From: Pseudomonas purpurea
Lineage (GTDB): Bacteria; Pseudomonadota; Gammaproteobacteria; Pseudomonadales; Pseudomonadaceae
Reading direction: 5' to 3'
DNA length: 64,000 bases
Assembly (NCBI RefSeq): GCF_039908635.1
Contig: NZ_CP150918.1
Coordinates: forward strand, 1,116,001-1,180,000
Part shown: in pieces, positions 42,659-53,800 of the stretch
Layout: each line of letters begins with the position of its first letter
How positions within the stretch are numbered: position 1 is the stretch's first letter
Position numbers and translations under genes: made by a program
Notes under the pieces: generated by a model
The model's database searches: none
What the model was told of the DNA's origin: nothing
Seen by the model: only the letters and a program-made list of their open reading frames with translations

Positions 42659-42680
42659 AACCTGTCAGGTCTGACAGGTT
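42659..42680. promoter_or_regulatory. TGTCA-N4-TGACA operator copy 3, before the first A gene
   Basis: AACCTGTCA and TGACAGGTT around GGTC; 9-bp exact arms. It lies 82 bases before the ATG of the A-subunit gene. Confidence 0.65.
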
Positions 42681-42762
42681 ACACCTCCCGTGCTTATCGC
42701 TAGATTGATCCTGTCGGGCAGCTCTCAATGCCCCACCCCTACTTGGCAGGAGAACCATTGAT

Positions 42763-45700
42763 ATGGTCGTCGAAAACAACTCACTGATGAATGCGCTCGT
42801 CGAGATCGACAGTTCGCCGAAAAAAGGCCGGGCCAATTTCGAGACGGCCATGCAGAATCTGGGGTTCACCTCGGTCTTCGACATCGTTCGCCTGCCCAAG
42901 CCGGCGTTCGCTCGGCAGCTTGCCAGGTTCAGCGACGCCAATGCTGACCTCGCCTATGACAATGCCATGGGCTACGCGGCCCTGATTGCGCGCTTGTACC
43001 GTGAGTACAAAACCTCATCCGGCACCTTCCAGCAACTGGCCGAGCGCAGCGGCGTTCGCTCCCTTGTTCCCCTGGGGCCCACCTTCCCCAATCTGTTCAA
43101 GGAAAACTGGGACGAGTTCTGCAAGGTCGGGGCCATTGCCGCCATCGACTCACCGGTGGCCTACCTGAGCGCGCTGCGGGCGTTTATCCAGCAACTGGAA
43201 ACAACGGGCTCTGACACTAAACGCATCTTGTTGGATAGCCGCCGCCCCGACCTGAAGGACCTGCTGATCACCCAGGAAAGTACTTTTACCCCGCGACCCA
43301 TGCTGGAAATCGTCAACGAGGTGCTGGGCAAAAACCTGCGCACTTACCTGGATGGCATTGCGGCAGACAAAGGCAAGTCTACTCACCAGGTACTGACCGA
43401 GCGCCGCTACCCCTTCGAACTGCCCTACAACTTCTATCACCATCAATGTCAGCTGGGTTTATCCGACAAAAAACCGAGACTCGGGGAGTTGAATTACCAG
43501 GCCAGCCGGTTACTGCCAATCACACAGTCCGCCACCAATGCCTATGGCAAAGTGGGCCAGCCGGTTCTGCACGCGCAGCGGCTGTTGTCAGGGTTGAGTC
43601 CAGATCAGCAGAAACTACTGATCGAACCCTCGGTGTTCAGCAACTTTTACCTGACGCGCAGTGATTTGACCGTCGGTTGGAGTAGCGCTGGTAATACTTA
43701 CCTTTGCCCCCACACGCCAATGGGGACCTGTTTTTTGTTGCCTTCAGGGCAAGCGGACGTCGGCGTCGTTGACCCCATTGCAAATATCCCCACCACTGTA
43801 GCGGATGCAGCAAACGTTGCCCCCGTGACCTTTCGCACGACTGGGAAAGACCAGATTGTGAGTCTGAGATTGAATTCCGCTACACCTACCAACTCCAATA
43901 AGTGGTTGCTCAACAAGTTACACGCAGCATCAGTGTTAACGATCACCTCATTCATCAAAGCCAGTACGGCACCGCCCACACCCACGGAGGCCGGTTACAC
44001 CGCCACGTTTGATCTGATCACCGCCACCGGCACCGTTGCAGCCCCGGTGGTAAGTCTGGCCAAACAACGCTTCACCCTCACTCTGGATGAGCATTACAGC
44101 CTGACAACCGCGGAACACGCTTTCTTCCAACAGTCATACGGCGTTGTCATCACAGACGTATGGCCAGTGTCGAAGCTGGCCGAGCTGAACGACTTCATGC
44201 CGCGCACCGGGCTGGACGCCGAGCAGGTCGAAATGCTCTTGTCCCGGCAGCAGTACGCGGTGCGATTGTCACCTAACTGCCCCAGCAAAAATCTGCAACA
44301 CGAAGGGGTGACGCTCCCTGACGTCACCACCAAGGTTTTGCTGTTCCCCCACTCGAACCACTATGGCGCCTGCTACGTCAATGGCACAGGCACCGGGGCG
44401 GATCTGTACGACAGCGAAACGCCACCCACCCCCGAGTCGATCATCCGTGATCAGTTCGATAATTCCATGGGGCTGGAGCAATTCGAAAAAGACGGCTCGA
44501 AATGCTGGCGCATGACCAAAACCTCGCTCGATCGTTTCGATCGTCTGCAGCGAATGATTCGTCTGCAACGCTGGATGGGCATTCCCTTCGCGAAACTGGA
44601 CACCTTGATCGTCAGTGCGATCCGGGCCGAGGGCGAAACCAACCTGAGAATGGAACTCAACGAAAACACCCTGCGTGCACTCGGGGTCTATCGCCACCTG
44701 AACCAGCGTCATGGCATCGATCCACAGGAGTTCGCCGCGCTGATGCACGACCTCACGCCTTATGCCAGTGGCAAGGATGAGGTGCCGTTGCTCGACCAGG
44801 TGTTCAACCGGGTGCCGTTGTTCGATACGCCGCTGATCCTTGATCAAACGGTATTCACACTGATCGGCACCGACGCCGCCACGCAAAAGACCTTGCTGCA
44901 ACTGTGCGCCGGCCTCCGTTTGCAGCCGACTGAAGACTCGTTGCTGTTGATTGCCAAACAGACCGAAATACACCTGAAGGCGCTCAAGCGTGACTTGCCC
45001 ACCGTCTCGTCGCTCTACCGCCAGGCGCGGGTTGCGCAGCTCTTCGGTTACTCGGTCAACGACCTTCTGACACTGGCCAGCCTGCTCGGTGGTCACGCCT
45101 ACAAAACGGCGCTGGCCAGTGGCCGCCTGAGCCCACGAACATCACCGGACACCCCGGACATCCTCGATGTGCTGATGCAACTGGACTGGGCTGTCGAATG
45201 GCTCAAGGGGAGCCAACAGACCGTTGCGCAGTTGCAACAGCGTCTGGGGCCCAATGTGCCGCTGGTAGCCGCCGATGAGTTGGAAGGCACTCAGGTGGTC
45301 GGTGCCCTGGGGTTTGCGCCTCTGCCCGATGACCTGCTCAAGCGTCTGGCCAAGTTGCATGACGATACGGTCCTTAGTGTGGTGACCAGGGCGCAGGTCG
45401 CTGCTCTGGGGTTGCCTACCCATGATGACAGGCCGACTCCAGGTGCACTCAACTGGTTCGGAATGCTGGTCAGCCACGGGCTGCTCAATGACGCTGGCCT
45501 GTCGCTTGGGCTGGATCGTGATTTGAGTCTGGTGGACGAGCCGGTCACGTGGCTCAGAACGAAGGTTGAGGCGCTGGTCAATCCACTCAATTTGACAGGG
45601 CCAGTCAAACTGGCCGGCACGGAAAAACTCGTCGCGCTGCTGCTCGGTGCGTATGACCGGCAAACCCAGTTGCTCGAAGGCTTGTTTCAGGAAGCCGCCA

Positions 45701-46359
45701 AGCTACCGCCGGAACGCTGCGTTGCGGTTATCCACTGGGCCGGTTCTAAGGTCTACAACATCCTGCGGGAAGCGCTTTTGGGGGAAACGAATCCCGGATT
45801 GATCGAGCATTTTCAACGTGTTTCGCGGCATGCCGAAATCGCCCTGAGCCTACGGTTGAGCGACAGCGCGCTGCGCGTATTTTTGGTCAACCCCGACTGG
45901 TTGGGTGAATACCCCGGAACCAACAGTGAGTCTTCGCTCGCCGACCTCTACCTGTTTGAGCGCTTCAGCCAGTGGCTGCACAGCCAGAGCCAGTCGGAAG
46001 ACAGCGTGTTGAGTTACTTCAGCGTCGCCAACCCGGCCAGCTCCAAACTGAAAAACAAGGCCCTGCGCCAGATCGCCAGTGAAACGGCCAACAGTGCATT
46101 GGCCCGGTTGCTGGAGTGGCCCGAAACAGAAATCGCGACCCTGACCAATACCTTGCCTGACAGGCGTGCCTGTTCGATGGCGCAGGTGGACTGGGTCCGC
46201 CGTTGCCAGGCGAGTTGCCAGGCCAGTGGGTTGTCCGCCAAAACGCTGCTGGAAGCTACCAGTCTGAACGCCCAGAGCACCCTGAATGCCTGGAAATCCG
46301 TCGGTGACGCCGTCATGGCCACCAGCCCCGACGCTCATCCATCACTTGCGAGTGTTTAA
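42763..46359 (+). CDS. Tc toxin A subunit, N-terminal part (TcaA/YenA1-like)
   Basis: 1198 residues. Like YenA1 or TcaA, it makes the first half of the pentameric A component that forms the injection shell and binds the target cell. The N-terminus shows the VRP1/SpvA-like region (ANFETAMQNLGFTSVFDIVR; NAMGYAALIARLYREYK; PTFPNLFKENWDEFC; FTPRPMLEIVNEVLGKNLRT; YPFELPYNFYHHQ). The rest is largely helical, with a beta-rich insertion (about 310-460) where receptor-binding domains sit in this family. Its length is close to YenA1 (about 1160). AGGAG lies 10 bases before the ATG. First gene of the operon, 9 bases before its partner, with the palindrome upstream. No signal peptide, as usual for A components. 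Confidence 0.88.
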   Translation: MVVENNSLMNALVEIDSSPKKGRANFETAMQNLGFTSVFDIVRLPKPAFARQLARFSDANADLAYDNAMGYAALIARLYREYKTSSGTFQQLAERSGVRSLVPLGPTFPNLFKENWDEFCKVGAIAAIDSPVAYLSALRAFIQQLETTGSDTKRILLDSRRPDLKDLLITQESTFTPRPMLEIVNEVLGKNLRTYLDGIAADKGKSTHQVLTERRYPFELPYNFYHHQCQLGLSDKKPRLGELNYQASRLLPITQSATNAYGKVGQPVLHAQRLLSGLSPDQQKLLIEPSVFSNFYLTRSDLTVGWSSAGNTYLCPHTPMGTCFLLPSGQADVGVVDPIANIPTTVADAANVAPVTFRTTGKDQIVSLRLNSATPTNSNKWLLNKLHAASVLTITSFIKASTAPPTPTEAGYTATFDLITATGTVAAPVVSLAKQRFTLTLDEHYSLTTAEHAFFQQSYGVVITDVWPVSKLAELNDFMPRTGLDAEQVEMLLSRQQYAVRLSPNCPSKNLQHEGVTLPDVTTKVLLFPHSNHYGACYVNGTGTGADLYDSETPPTPESIIRDQFDNSMGLEQFEKDGSKCWRMTKTSLDRFDRLQRMIRLQRWMGIPFAKLDTLIVSAIRAEGETNLRMELNENTLRALGVYRHLNQRHGIDPQEFAALMHDLTPYASGKDEVPLLDQVFNRVPLFDTPLILDQTVFTLIGTDAATQKTLLQLCAGLRLQPTEDSLLLIAKQTEIHLKALKRDLPTVSSLYRQARVAQLFGYSVNDLLTLASLLGGHAYKTALASGRLSPRTSPDTPDILDVLMQLDWAVEWLKGSQQTVAQLQQRLGPNVPLVAADELEGTQVVGALGFAPLPDDLLKRLAKLHDDTVLSVVTRAQVAALGLPTHDDRPTPGALNWFGMLVSHGLLNDAGLSLGLDRDLSLVDEPVTWLRTKVEALVNPLNLTGPVKLAGTEKLVALLLGAYDRQTQLLEGLFQEAAKLPPERCVAVIHWAGSKVYNILREALLGETNPGLIEHFQRVSRHAEIALSLRLSDSALRVFLVNPDWLGEYPGTNSESSLADLYLFERFSQWLHSQSQSEDSVLSYFSVANPASSKLKNKALRQIASETANSALARLLEWPETEIATLTNTLPDRRACSMAQVDWVRRCQASCQASGLSAKTLLEATSLNAQSTLNAWKSVGDAVMATSPDAHPSLASV

Positions 46360-46368
46360 GGAACGATC

Positions 46369-49300
46369 ATGACGACTGCCTTCAATGCCCCACTCAATGA
46401 AGCCCTGCGTGACGCGATGCTTGCGCTGTATTTGCATGAAGCCGTGCCCAAAGATCAGTACCTGATTGACCAGGGGCTGGCCAACCAGATCACTACCCCC
46501 AACGACCTTTATGAGCTCTGGTTGCTGGATGTGCTGGTCAGCCAGAATGTGCCCACCAGTCCGGTCGCCTGTGCCATTGCCAGCCTGCAGCAACTGGTCA
46601 ACAGCATGATGCTGAACATGGAGCCCGGTTACAGCGACCACGGTCTTACCACCAAGCAGACCAAGGCCTGGCGCGACGGCCTGAACCGTTACCCGATCTG
46701 GGCGGCCATTCAGCAATTGCATCACTTCCCGGACATCTATCTGGACCCGACGCTACGCCTGACCAAGACCGACAGTTTCGAGCAGTTGGAAAACGACATC
46801 AACCAGGCGCAGATCCAACCCGACACCGTGCAGGCGGCGGTGCTGGCCTACCTCGGGCGCTTCGAAGAAATCGCCAACCTGAAAATCTGCAATGGCTACA
46901 TCGACAATGAATGTGAAGACTTTGCCAACAGCACCTATTACTTCATAGGCAAGTCTCCGGCCGAAAATGCTTATTACTGGCGTTCACTGGACATGAGCCA
47001 GCGCGCTCTGAAGCCTCCCGCGAAGGGCTCCGAAGTTTTCCCGGATAAGTACGACAAGCCCCTGCCCAATGCCTGGTCAGACTGGAAACGAGCCAATGTG
47101 CCGATCTCGGAGAAGGCCCTGGAGCACACGATCCGCCCGTGCTGGTTCAATAACCGCCTGTTCGTGATCTGGGCCGAGGTGGAGTTTCAGGACACGGACG
47201 CGATCGTGCCCGAGGGCAAAGCCGACACGTCCGTCAAGGTGCATCCGCGGTTCCGTTTGTACGCCAGCTACAAGAAATACGATGACAGCTGGAGCACGCC
47301 ACGGGTCTACATCGAAAACTATTGCCAGACTCCCGCCCTGCTTACAAAGACGCCGGACCAGATCGAAAGGGAAACCCAAACCATCGCCGTGTATGACCAC
47401 TCGACGTCGCCCGAGTCGATGGTGTTCATGCTGTATTCCAACTATCAACCCCCATCGACCACGCCGGATCCTACGGGAAGTGGAGACAAGTACGACTTTC
47501 TAAGAACCGTACAAATCGACAAAAACTTCAACGTGACGTCGTTGTTTCCGTCGCACGGCGTTGTACCCAATGTCAAACCGAGCGCGATGGAACTCACGCC
47601 AAAGGACGACGAATCAGGCAGGGCGCATGTGTTGTTGATTGGCTATATCTTCGCCAACTCCAACAAGAACGCTGGCCGTTTTCAATACTGGCTTCCGACC
47701 AGCACGCGAGAGTTCGGTGCAGTAACGCAACACATCCCAAAGGAAGAGACAAACACTTGGGATTTCGGTGATTGGCAGTCGCGAATCAAGACCAGCGAAA
47801 AAGATGTCGATCTCGTTTACAACCGAACCACTTCCAACATCGATTTGACGGTAACGCTGAATGAGGAATTTAGTCAGTCCCCTCGTCGTGGTTACCAAAT
47901 GTTCATCGGACACCCCAAGGATGTCTTGTTCGGTAACTTTCCCGAAACATTCGAGGGCATGCGTACGCTGTTCTCCTCTCCCATCTTAGATAGATTGTCC
48001 AGAGATTTGAGTCATGAGTACTCATTCTCGATCGACCAGACCACCCACCAGGCTGGTGGCTGGCCAGTGACCTGGCCTGCTGAACCGAGAGACGTAACAA
48101 TTCCGCTTATTTATGGGGTGTTGATCTATGAGGGGTCCCTCGCGTTTAACCCTACCCGTATCGTTTGGACCCTCAAAGGCGGAGCCCTCAAGGCGCTGAC
48201 TGTCGGCTGGGGGGAGGAACTCAGCGGAGTGCCACAAGTAGCTCCGAGCATCAACAGCCTGGCTGACCCGTCTCTGGGCTACAGTCCTTCCCTGGGCAAG
48301 GCCCAGTTCATTGATTTCACGGGTTCAAGCATCAATTTCAGTGACGGAGACACTTCGGAGAGTCGGGCCCCTATCCGAATGAACACCACCTTCGCCCGGA
48401 GCCTGATCGAACTCGCCGAGTCCGGTATGGAATCACTGCTGTGCTGGGACACCCAGCACCTGAAGGAACCGCCGATCTCTGCCGATCTTGGCTCGGAGCC
48501 CATGGACTTCTCGGGCGCCTACTACCTGTATTTCCTTGAGCTGTTCCTGTACCTGCCGTGGCTGGTGGCTTACCGCTTGAACGAAGAGCAGCAGTACGAC
48601 GAAGCCAAACACTGGCTGTCTTATGTCTTCGACCCCTCGCGCAAAAGCGACGCCAAGGGGCATCCCGGCTATTGGCAAGCGGTGCCGTTGGAACAATCCG
48701 TATGGCCCGCTCCGGCGGATCCGAGCCAGGCGATTTTGTACCCGGATGACCCACACCAGATCGCCCTGAGTTTCCCGGTGCATTTTCGCAAGGCCCTGTA
48801 TGGCCTCTACATCGATATCGAGAGCAACCAGGCGGACCTGGGCCTATCGGGAATTGACGCCGGACGGGCTGGCGGAGGCCAAGCTGCGTTATGTCCACAT
48901 CTTGGATTTACTGGGCGGACGCCCGGATGTGAAGCAAGTGGACGACTGGGCGCCGATCAGTCTGGAGAAATTGAGCACGGCCAGGAATCGGGAGCTGCGC
49001 GAATTTGAACAACAGTTGATCGTTCATCAGCGACAGTTGCAGGAAGATCCACCCTTGCGTATTGGCAAAGCCCCGGCCTCGGAAGTTGCACCGTTGCTGT
49101 GCCTGCGGCCCTATACCGATGACTCGTCCCTGTCGAGCGTTGACAATCCCTATTTGCGCCGCCCCTTCAACCCCGAGTTGATCCAGCGCTGGGAGCGCGC
49201 CGAGAGCCGTCTGTACAACCTGCGGCACAACCTCGACATGGCAGGCAATGCCTTGAACCTGCCCCTGTTTGCCGCACCACTGGACCCGCGCGCGTTGCTC

Positions 49301-50839
49301 GCCGCCTGGAGCCAGGGCTTGTCCGGTGCTGCCCTCAGCCGTCTGTTGAGCCCGCAGATTCCCCATTACCGCTTCAGTTTCATGTTCGCCCTCGCACAGA
49401 ACGCAGTGGACAGCGTGATCCAGTTCGGTTCGACCCTGTTGTCGTTGATCGAGCGCAAAGAGCAGGCGCAATACCTGGAGCTGCAACAGCAACAGGCCTG
49501 GAACCTGGCGAAAATGGCCGTGGATATTCAGGTCCAGGCCGGGAAAATCGACGAAAAAAACAAGGAAGCATTGCTGGCCAGTCAGGCGGTCATCGCCGCA
49601 CGGGTCGGTTACTACGAGAAGTTGGTGAATGATGGCGTGAGCGCAGGAGAAATAGCTGCGGGTGCTGCGTACTTTTTGGGGGGAGTGGCCCAAGCTGCGA
49701 TACCCAAAATTCAAGTTTCAGCCGAAAGCGCAAAGGTCGCACCGAACATCGTCGGCTTTGCGGTGGGTGGTCAACGTCTTGAGGGGGCGGCCAATGCTGT
49801 TATGGCCGGGTTTCAAACAGTTTCGACAACTCTTTATACCGCCGGCCAGGCTATTGATCGCACAGTACAATTCCACCGCCGCGCCCAGGAATGGACCCAG
49901 GCCCGCGACCAGGCAAAACTCGAAGCCGAACAAATCAAGGCGCAACTCGCCGTGTTTGACGCGCAACACACCGCCACCCAACTGCAACTGCGTCAGGCGC
50001 AAACAGCATTGAACCAGGCCAGGGCCACCCATGATTTCCTGCTGAGCAGCAACCGCTTCAGCAAGTCCCAGACCTATGACTGGCTCAACAGCAAGTTCGC
50101 CAGCTTCTACTCCACCGCCTACAACACCGCACAATCACTGTGTCAGATGGCCGAAGCCTGCTGGCAGTACGAAATGGGCGATTTCACTCAGACCTTCATC
50201 CGTCCCAGTGCGTGGAATTCCAGCTACCGCGGCCTCGGTGCCGGGGAAGAATTGAAAATGAGCCTGCAGCGGATGCACGCCGAGTACCTGAAAAACAATA
50301 GGCGCGAGCTGGAAATCAGGAAGACGGTGTCGCTGAAAGATCTACTGGCGAAGGATTCAACTTCACCGGTCAACAAAAACTGGGCTGGCATTAAAAGTGA
50401 TCTGGAGAGCAAAGGCACCTGTGAATTCGAACTGACGCAAAAAATGTTCGACGATGATTACAAAGATCAGAAGCACTACCTGCGACGGATCAAAACCATC
50501 AGCGTGTCCCTGCCCGTCACCCTTGGGCCTTATCAAGACATCTGCGCCGTTTTGAACCAGAGCTACAGCAAGGTAGAAATGGCCGCCACCATCGGCAACG
50601 TCAAAGAAAACCTGAGGGCGAGCCAGCAGATCGCGCTCTCTCACGGTGTCGATGACAACGGCCAGTTCCAGCTCAACTTCCAGGATGAGCGCTACCTGCC
50701 CTTCGAGTACACCGGGGCCATTTCACGCTGGACCCTGAGCTTCCCAAACAAGGAAGCCCAGAGCGCCATGCTCAAGTCCCTGAACGACATCATCGTGCAT
50801 GTGAGTTACACGGCCAGACGCGAGGGGGGAGCGCTATGA
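46369..50839 (+). pseudogene. Tc toxin A subunit, C-terminal part (TcaB/YenA2-like), frameshifted in this sequence
   Basis: Second half of the A component, with the neuraminidase-like region, linker and translocation channel. Frame 1 runs from the ATG (AAGGA upstream) for about 824 residues (ISEKALEHTIRPCWFNNRLF, YYLYFLELFLYLPWLVAYRL, RKALYGLYIDIESNQADL) and is then lost at a GGG run (48840-48842). Without one G, the reading QADLAYRELTPDGLAEAKLR continues to the stop at 50839, giving 1489 residues. The second part holds the long coiled helices of the channel (QAWNLAKMAVDIQVQAGKID, RRAQEWTQARDQAKLEAEQI) and the B-binding end (EMGDFTQTFIRPSAWNSSYR). Total length is near YenA2 (about 1360). If the shift is real the pore would be lost; I think it is more likely an error. 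Confidence 0.85.
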
Positions 50840-53800
50840 ACGAACAGCCGCAATCCTCGATACAAATCAATCCCCCCTCCCTGCCCAAGGGCGGCGGGGC
50901 CATCCAAAGCATCGGCAAGGGCTGGGGCGGCGTGGGCACCAACGGTGCGGCGTCGCTGGAGTTGCCTTTGCCGATTCCCCCCGGGCGCGGCTTCGCGCCT
51001 GCGCTGGGGCTGGGCTACAGCAGTGATGTCGGCAACAGCCCGTTCGGGATTGGTTGGCGGATGACGGTCAATGCCATCACGTTGCGTACCACCAAGGGCG
51101 TGCCGACCTACGATGGCAGTGACCAGGTGGTGGGGCCGGGCGGCGAGGTGTGGATGCCCGAGCGCACTGAAAGCGATGGCTCGTTGATCTTCAGAACCGC
51201 AACCACTTACAACGGTGTGTCGCTGGGAGTCGAGCACCGGGTAGTGCGTCATTGGCCTAGGGTCGAGGGCGGTTTCGACCTGATCGAACATTGGTCCACC
51301 GTCGCCGATCCCGCAGGATTCTGGCTGGTCCACGGTGCCGATGGCAGCCTGCATCTGTATGGCAAGACCCAGGATTCGCGCCGGGGCCGACCCGATCCAT
51401 CCACAGCATGTTGGCGTGTGGATGATCGACGAAAGCCTGAACACCCGAGGCGAACATATCGTCTTCGAGTACAAGCCCGAAGACGACGCCCCCGCACCCC
51501 CGCAGTTGCGCGACTACCGCGCGCAGCGCTACCTCAAGCGTGTGTGCTATGGCAATGCACAGGCCCACCCGCACCTGTACGCCTGGGTTGCCGACAGCTG
51601 GAAAAAGCAGCAATGGCATTTTCACCTGGTGTTCGATTATGGCGAGCGCAGCACGGTGCTTGAGACGGCGCCCACCTTCGATGAGACGCAGGCATGGCCT
51701 GAGCGCAGCGATCCGTTCTGGAACTACGCCTACGGTTTTGGACTCGGCACCCGGCGCCTGTGCCGGCAAGTGTTGATGTTTCACCATTTTCCCGAACTCG
51801 GTGAAACGCCGGTGCTGGTCCAGCGCCTGCTGCTGGAGCACCGGCCGAGCCCGTTGGGCTACAACCACCTGACGGCCGCTCACCTCCAGGCCTATGACAG
51901 CCTGGGGCAGGTTGAAAGCCGGCCGCCGATGGAGTTCAGCTACAACGCGTGGGAACCCGAGCTGCATTCCCCCGGCTGGGCTGCATTCGCGGACATGCCC
52001 GGACTCAACGACGGTCAGCGCTATCAACTGGTGGACCTATACGGCGAAGGCCTGCCGGGTGTGTTGTGTCGCTATGACAAGGGTTGGTACTACCGTGAAC
52101 CGTTGCGCGCCGACACGGGCGGTGACGATGTGAGTTACAGCGACTGGAAGTTGCTGGAGAGCATTCCGGTGGCCGACAGCAGCAAACCTACCCGCCAGTC
52201 CCTGACGGACCTGACCGGCGATGGCAAGCTGGACTTGGTGATTGCGTCGCCTGGGATGAGTGGTTTTTTCACCCTCGACCCTGATCGGAACTGGTCGGAC
52301 TTCGTGACCTTCGATGCCTTCCCCAGCGAGTTTTTCCACCCCAAGGCACACATGGCCGACCTGGTCGGTGACGGCCTGAGCGACATGGCGCTGATCGGCA
52401 CCCGCAGCGTGCGCCTGTACGCCAACCGCCGCGAGGCCGGGTTCGCCGACGGCATCGATGTGCCTCATCCGGATGCAGCGGACCCGGACGATGATGACTT
52501 GCCAGTGTTGAGCAACACCCCGACCGAAGTGGTGGCCTTCGCCGATGTGCTCGGCAGCGGACAGGCGCACCTGGTGCGCATCCGTCATAACGAGGTCAAA
52601 TGCTGGACCAACCTGGGGCAGGGGCGTTTCGGCAAGGGCTTTGTGCTGTGTGCCTTGCCGTTCGATTACGCCGATTTCAATGCCGCGCAGGTGCTGTTGG
52701 CCGACCTCGACGGTTCGGGCGCGGCTGATTTGATCTATCTGGAGCCTGATCGCCTGCGGGTGTTTATGAACCGTGCCGGAAACGGTTACGCGAAAGACTC
52801 CGTCGACCTGCTCTGGCCCGAAGGCGTGCGCTACGACCGGTTCTGCCAGGTCAGCACCGCCGACCTGCAAGGGTTGGGCTGCTCCAGCGTGATCCTGACG
52901 GTGCCCCACATGGCGCCACAGCACTGGCGTTACGATTTCGTCAAGGCCAAGCCTTACCTGGTTAACGGAACCTGCAACAACATGGGCGCCAGCAGCCGCG
53001 TTAACTACCGCAGTTCGGCCCAGGAATGGCTGGACGAGAAGCAGGAGCAGCACGGTGACGGGGTAGAAAACCCGGTGTCTGGGCTACCGTTTGCCATGCA
53101 CCTGGTGAGCCGGCAAACCCAACTCGATGACATCACCGGTAACCGGCTGACTCAGGGTTTCACTTACCGAGGCGGTTATTACGACCGTTTCGAACGAGAG
53201 TTCCGGGGCTTTGCGCTGCTGATGCAGACTGACACCGAGGCCACTTCGGCTGAACGTGCAAGTACCGGTTTTACCGCGCCGATCCTGAGCAAGACCTGGT
53301 TCCATACGGGCGAACTCATCGACTCGTCGAGGGACGGTTACTACGGGCTCGATCCGCTGGCGGTTCCCCTCAAACCGACGTTGCTGCAGAACTACCACTT
53401 CAACGACCGCGCGGCGCAACCACTCACTGCACCTGACGAAGACATCGCCCGCGAAATCGCCCGCAGCCTGAGCGGCAGGGTTGTGCGCTCGGAGGTCTAT
53501 GCGAAGGACGATGCCCCGGACACGGCCGTGCCGTATGTCGTCCAGGAGAGCCGCCATCTGGTGCGGGTCTTGCGCCCCAAAGGCGAGCACCATCCCTACG
53601 CCGTGCTCCAGCCCCTGGAGCTGGAGTCGATCGGTTATCACTATGAACCGCAGCTCCAGGACGACCCGTTGTGCCAGCACAGCCTCAACCTGGAGTGGGA
53701 CGAATATGGCAGCGTCGTTCACGCGTGCACCGTGCACTACGCGCGGCGTAAAACCGTCGACGACACGCCGCCTTTCAGTGACGAACATCAGAAGAACTGG

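Larger units (their letters stand above)
42330..42762. other. Divergent control region of the Tc locus
   Basis: 433 bases between the Ig-repeat gene and the first A-subunit gene. They hold two palindromes (42408-42427 and 42659-42680) of the same type, each about 80 bases before the gene it faces, and between them an AT-rich part (about 42600-42660) suited to promoters. No gene is seen. Confidence 0.6.
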
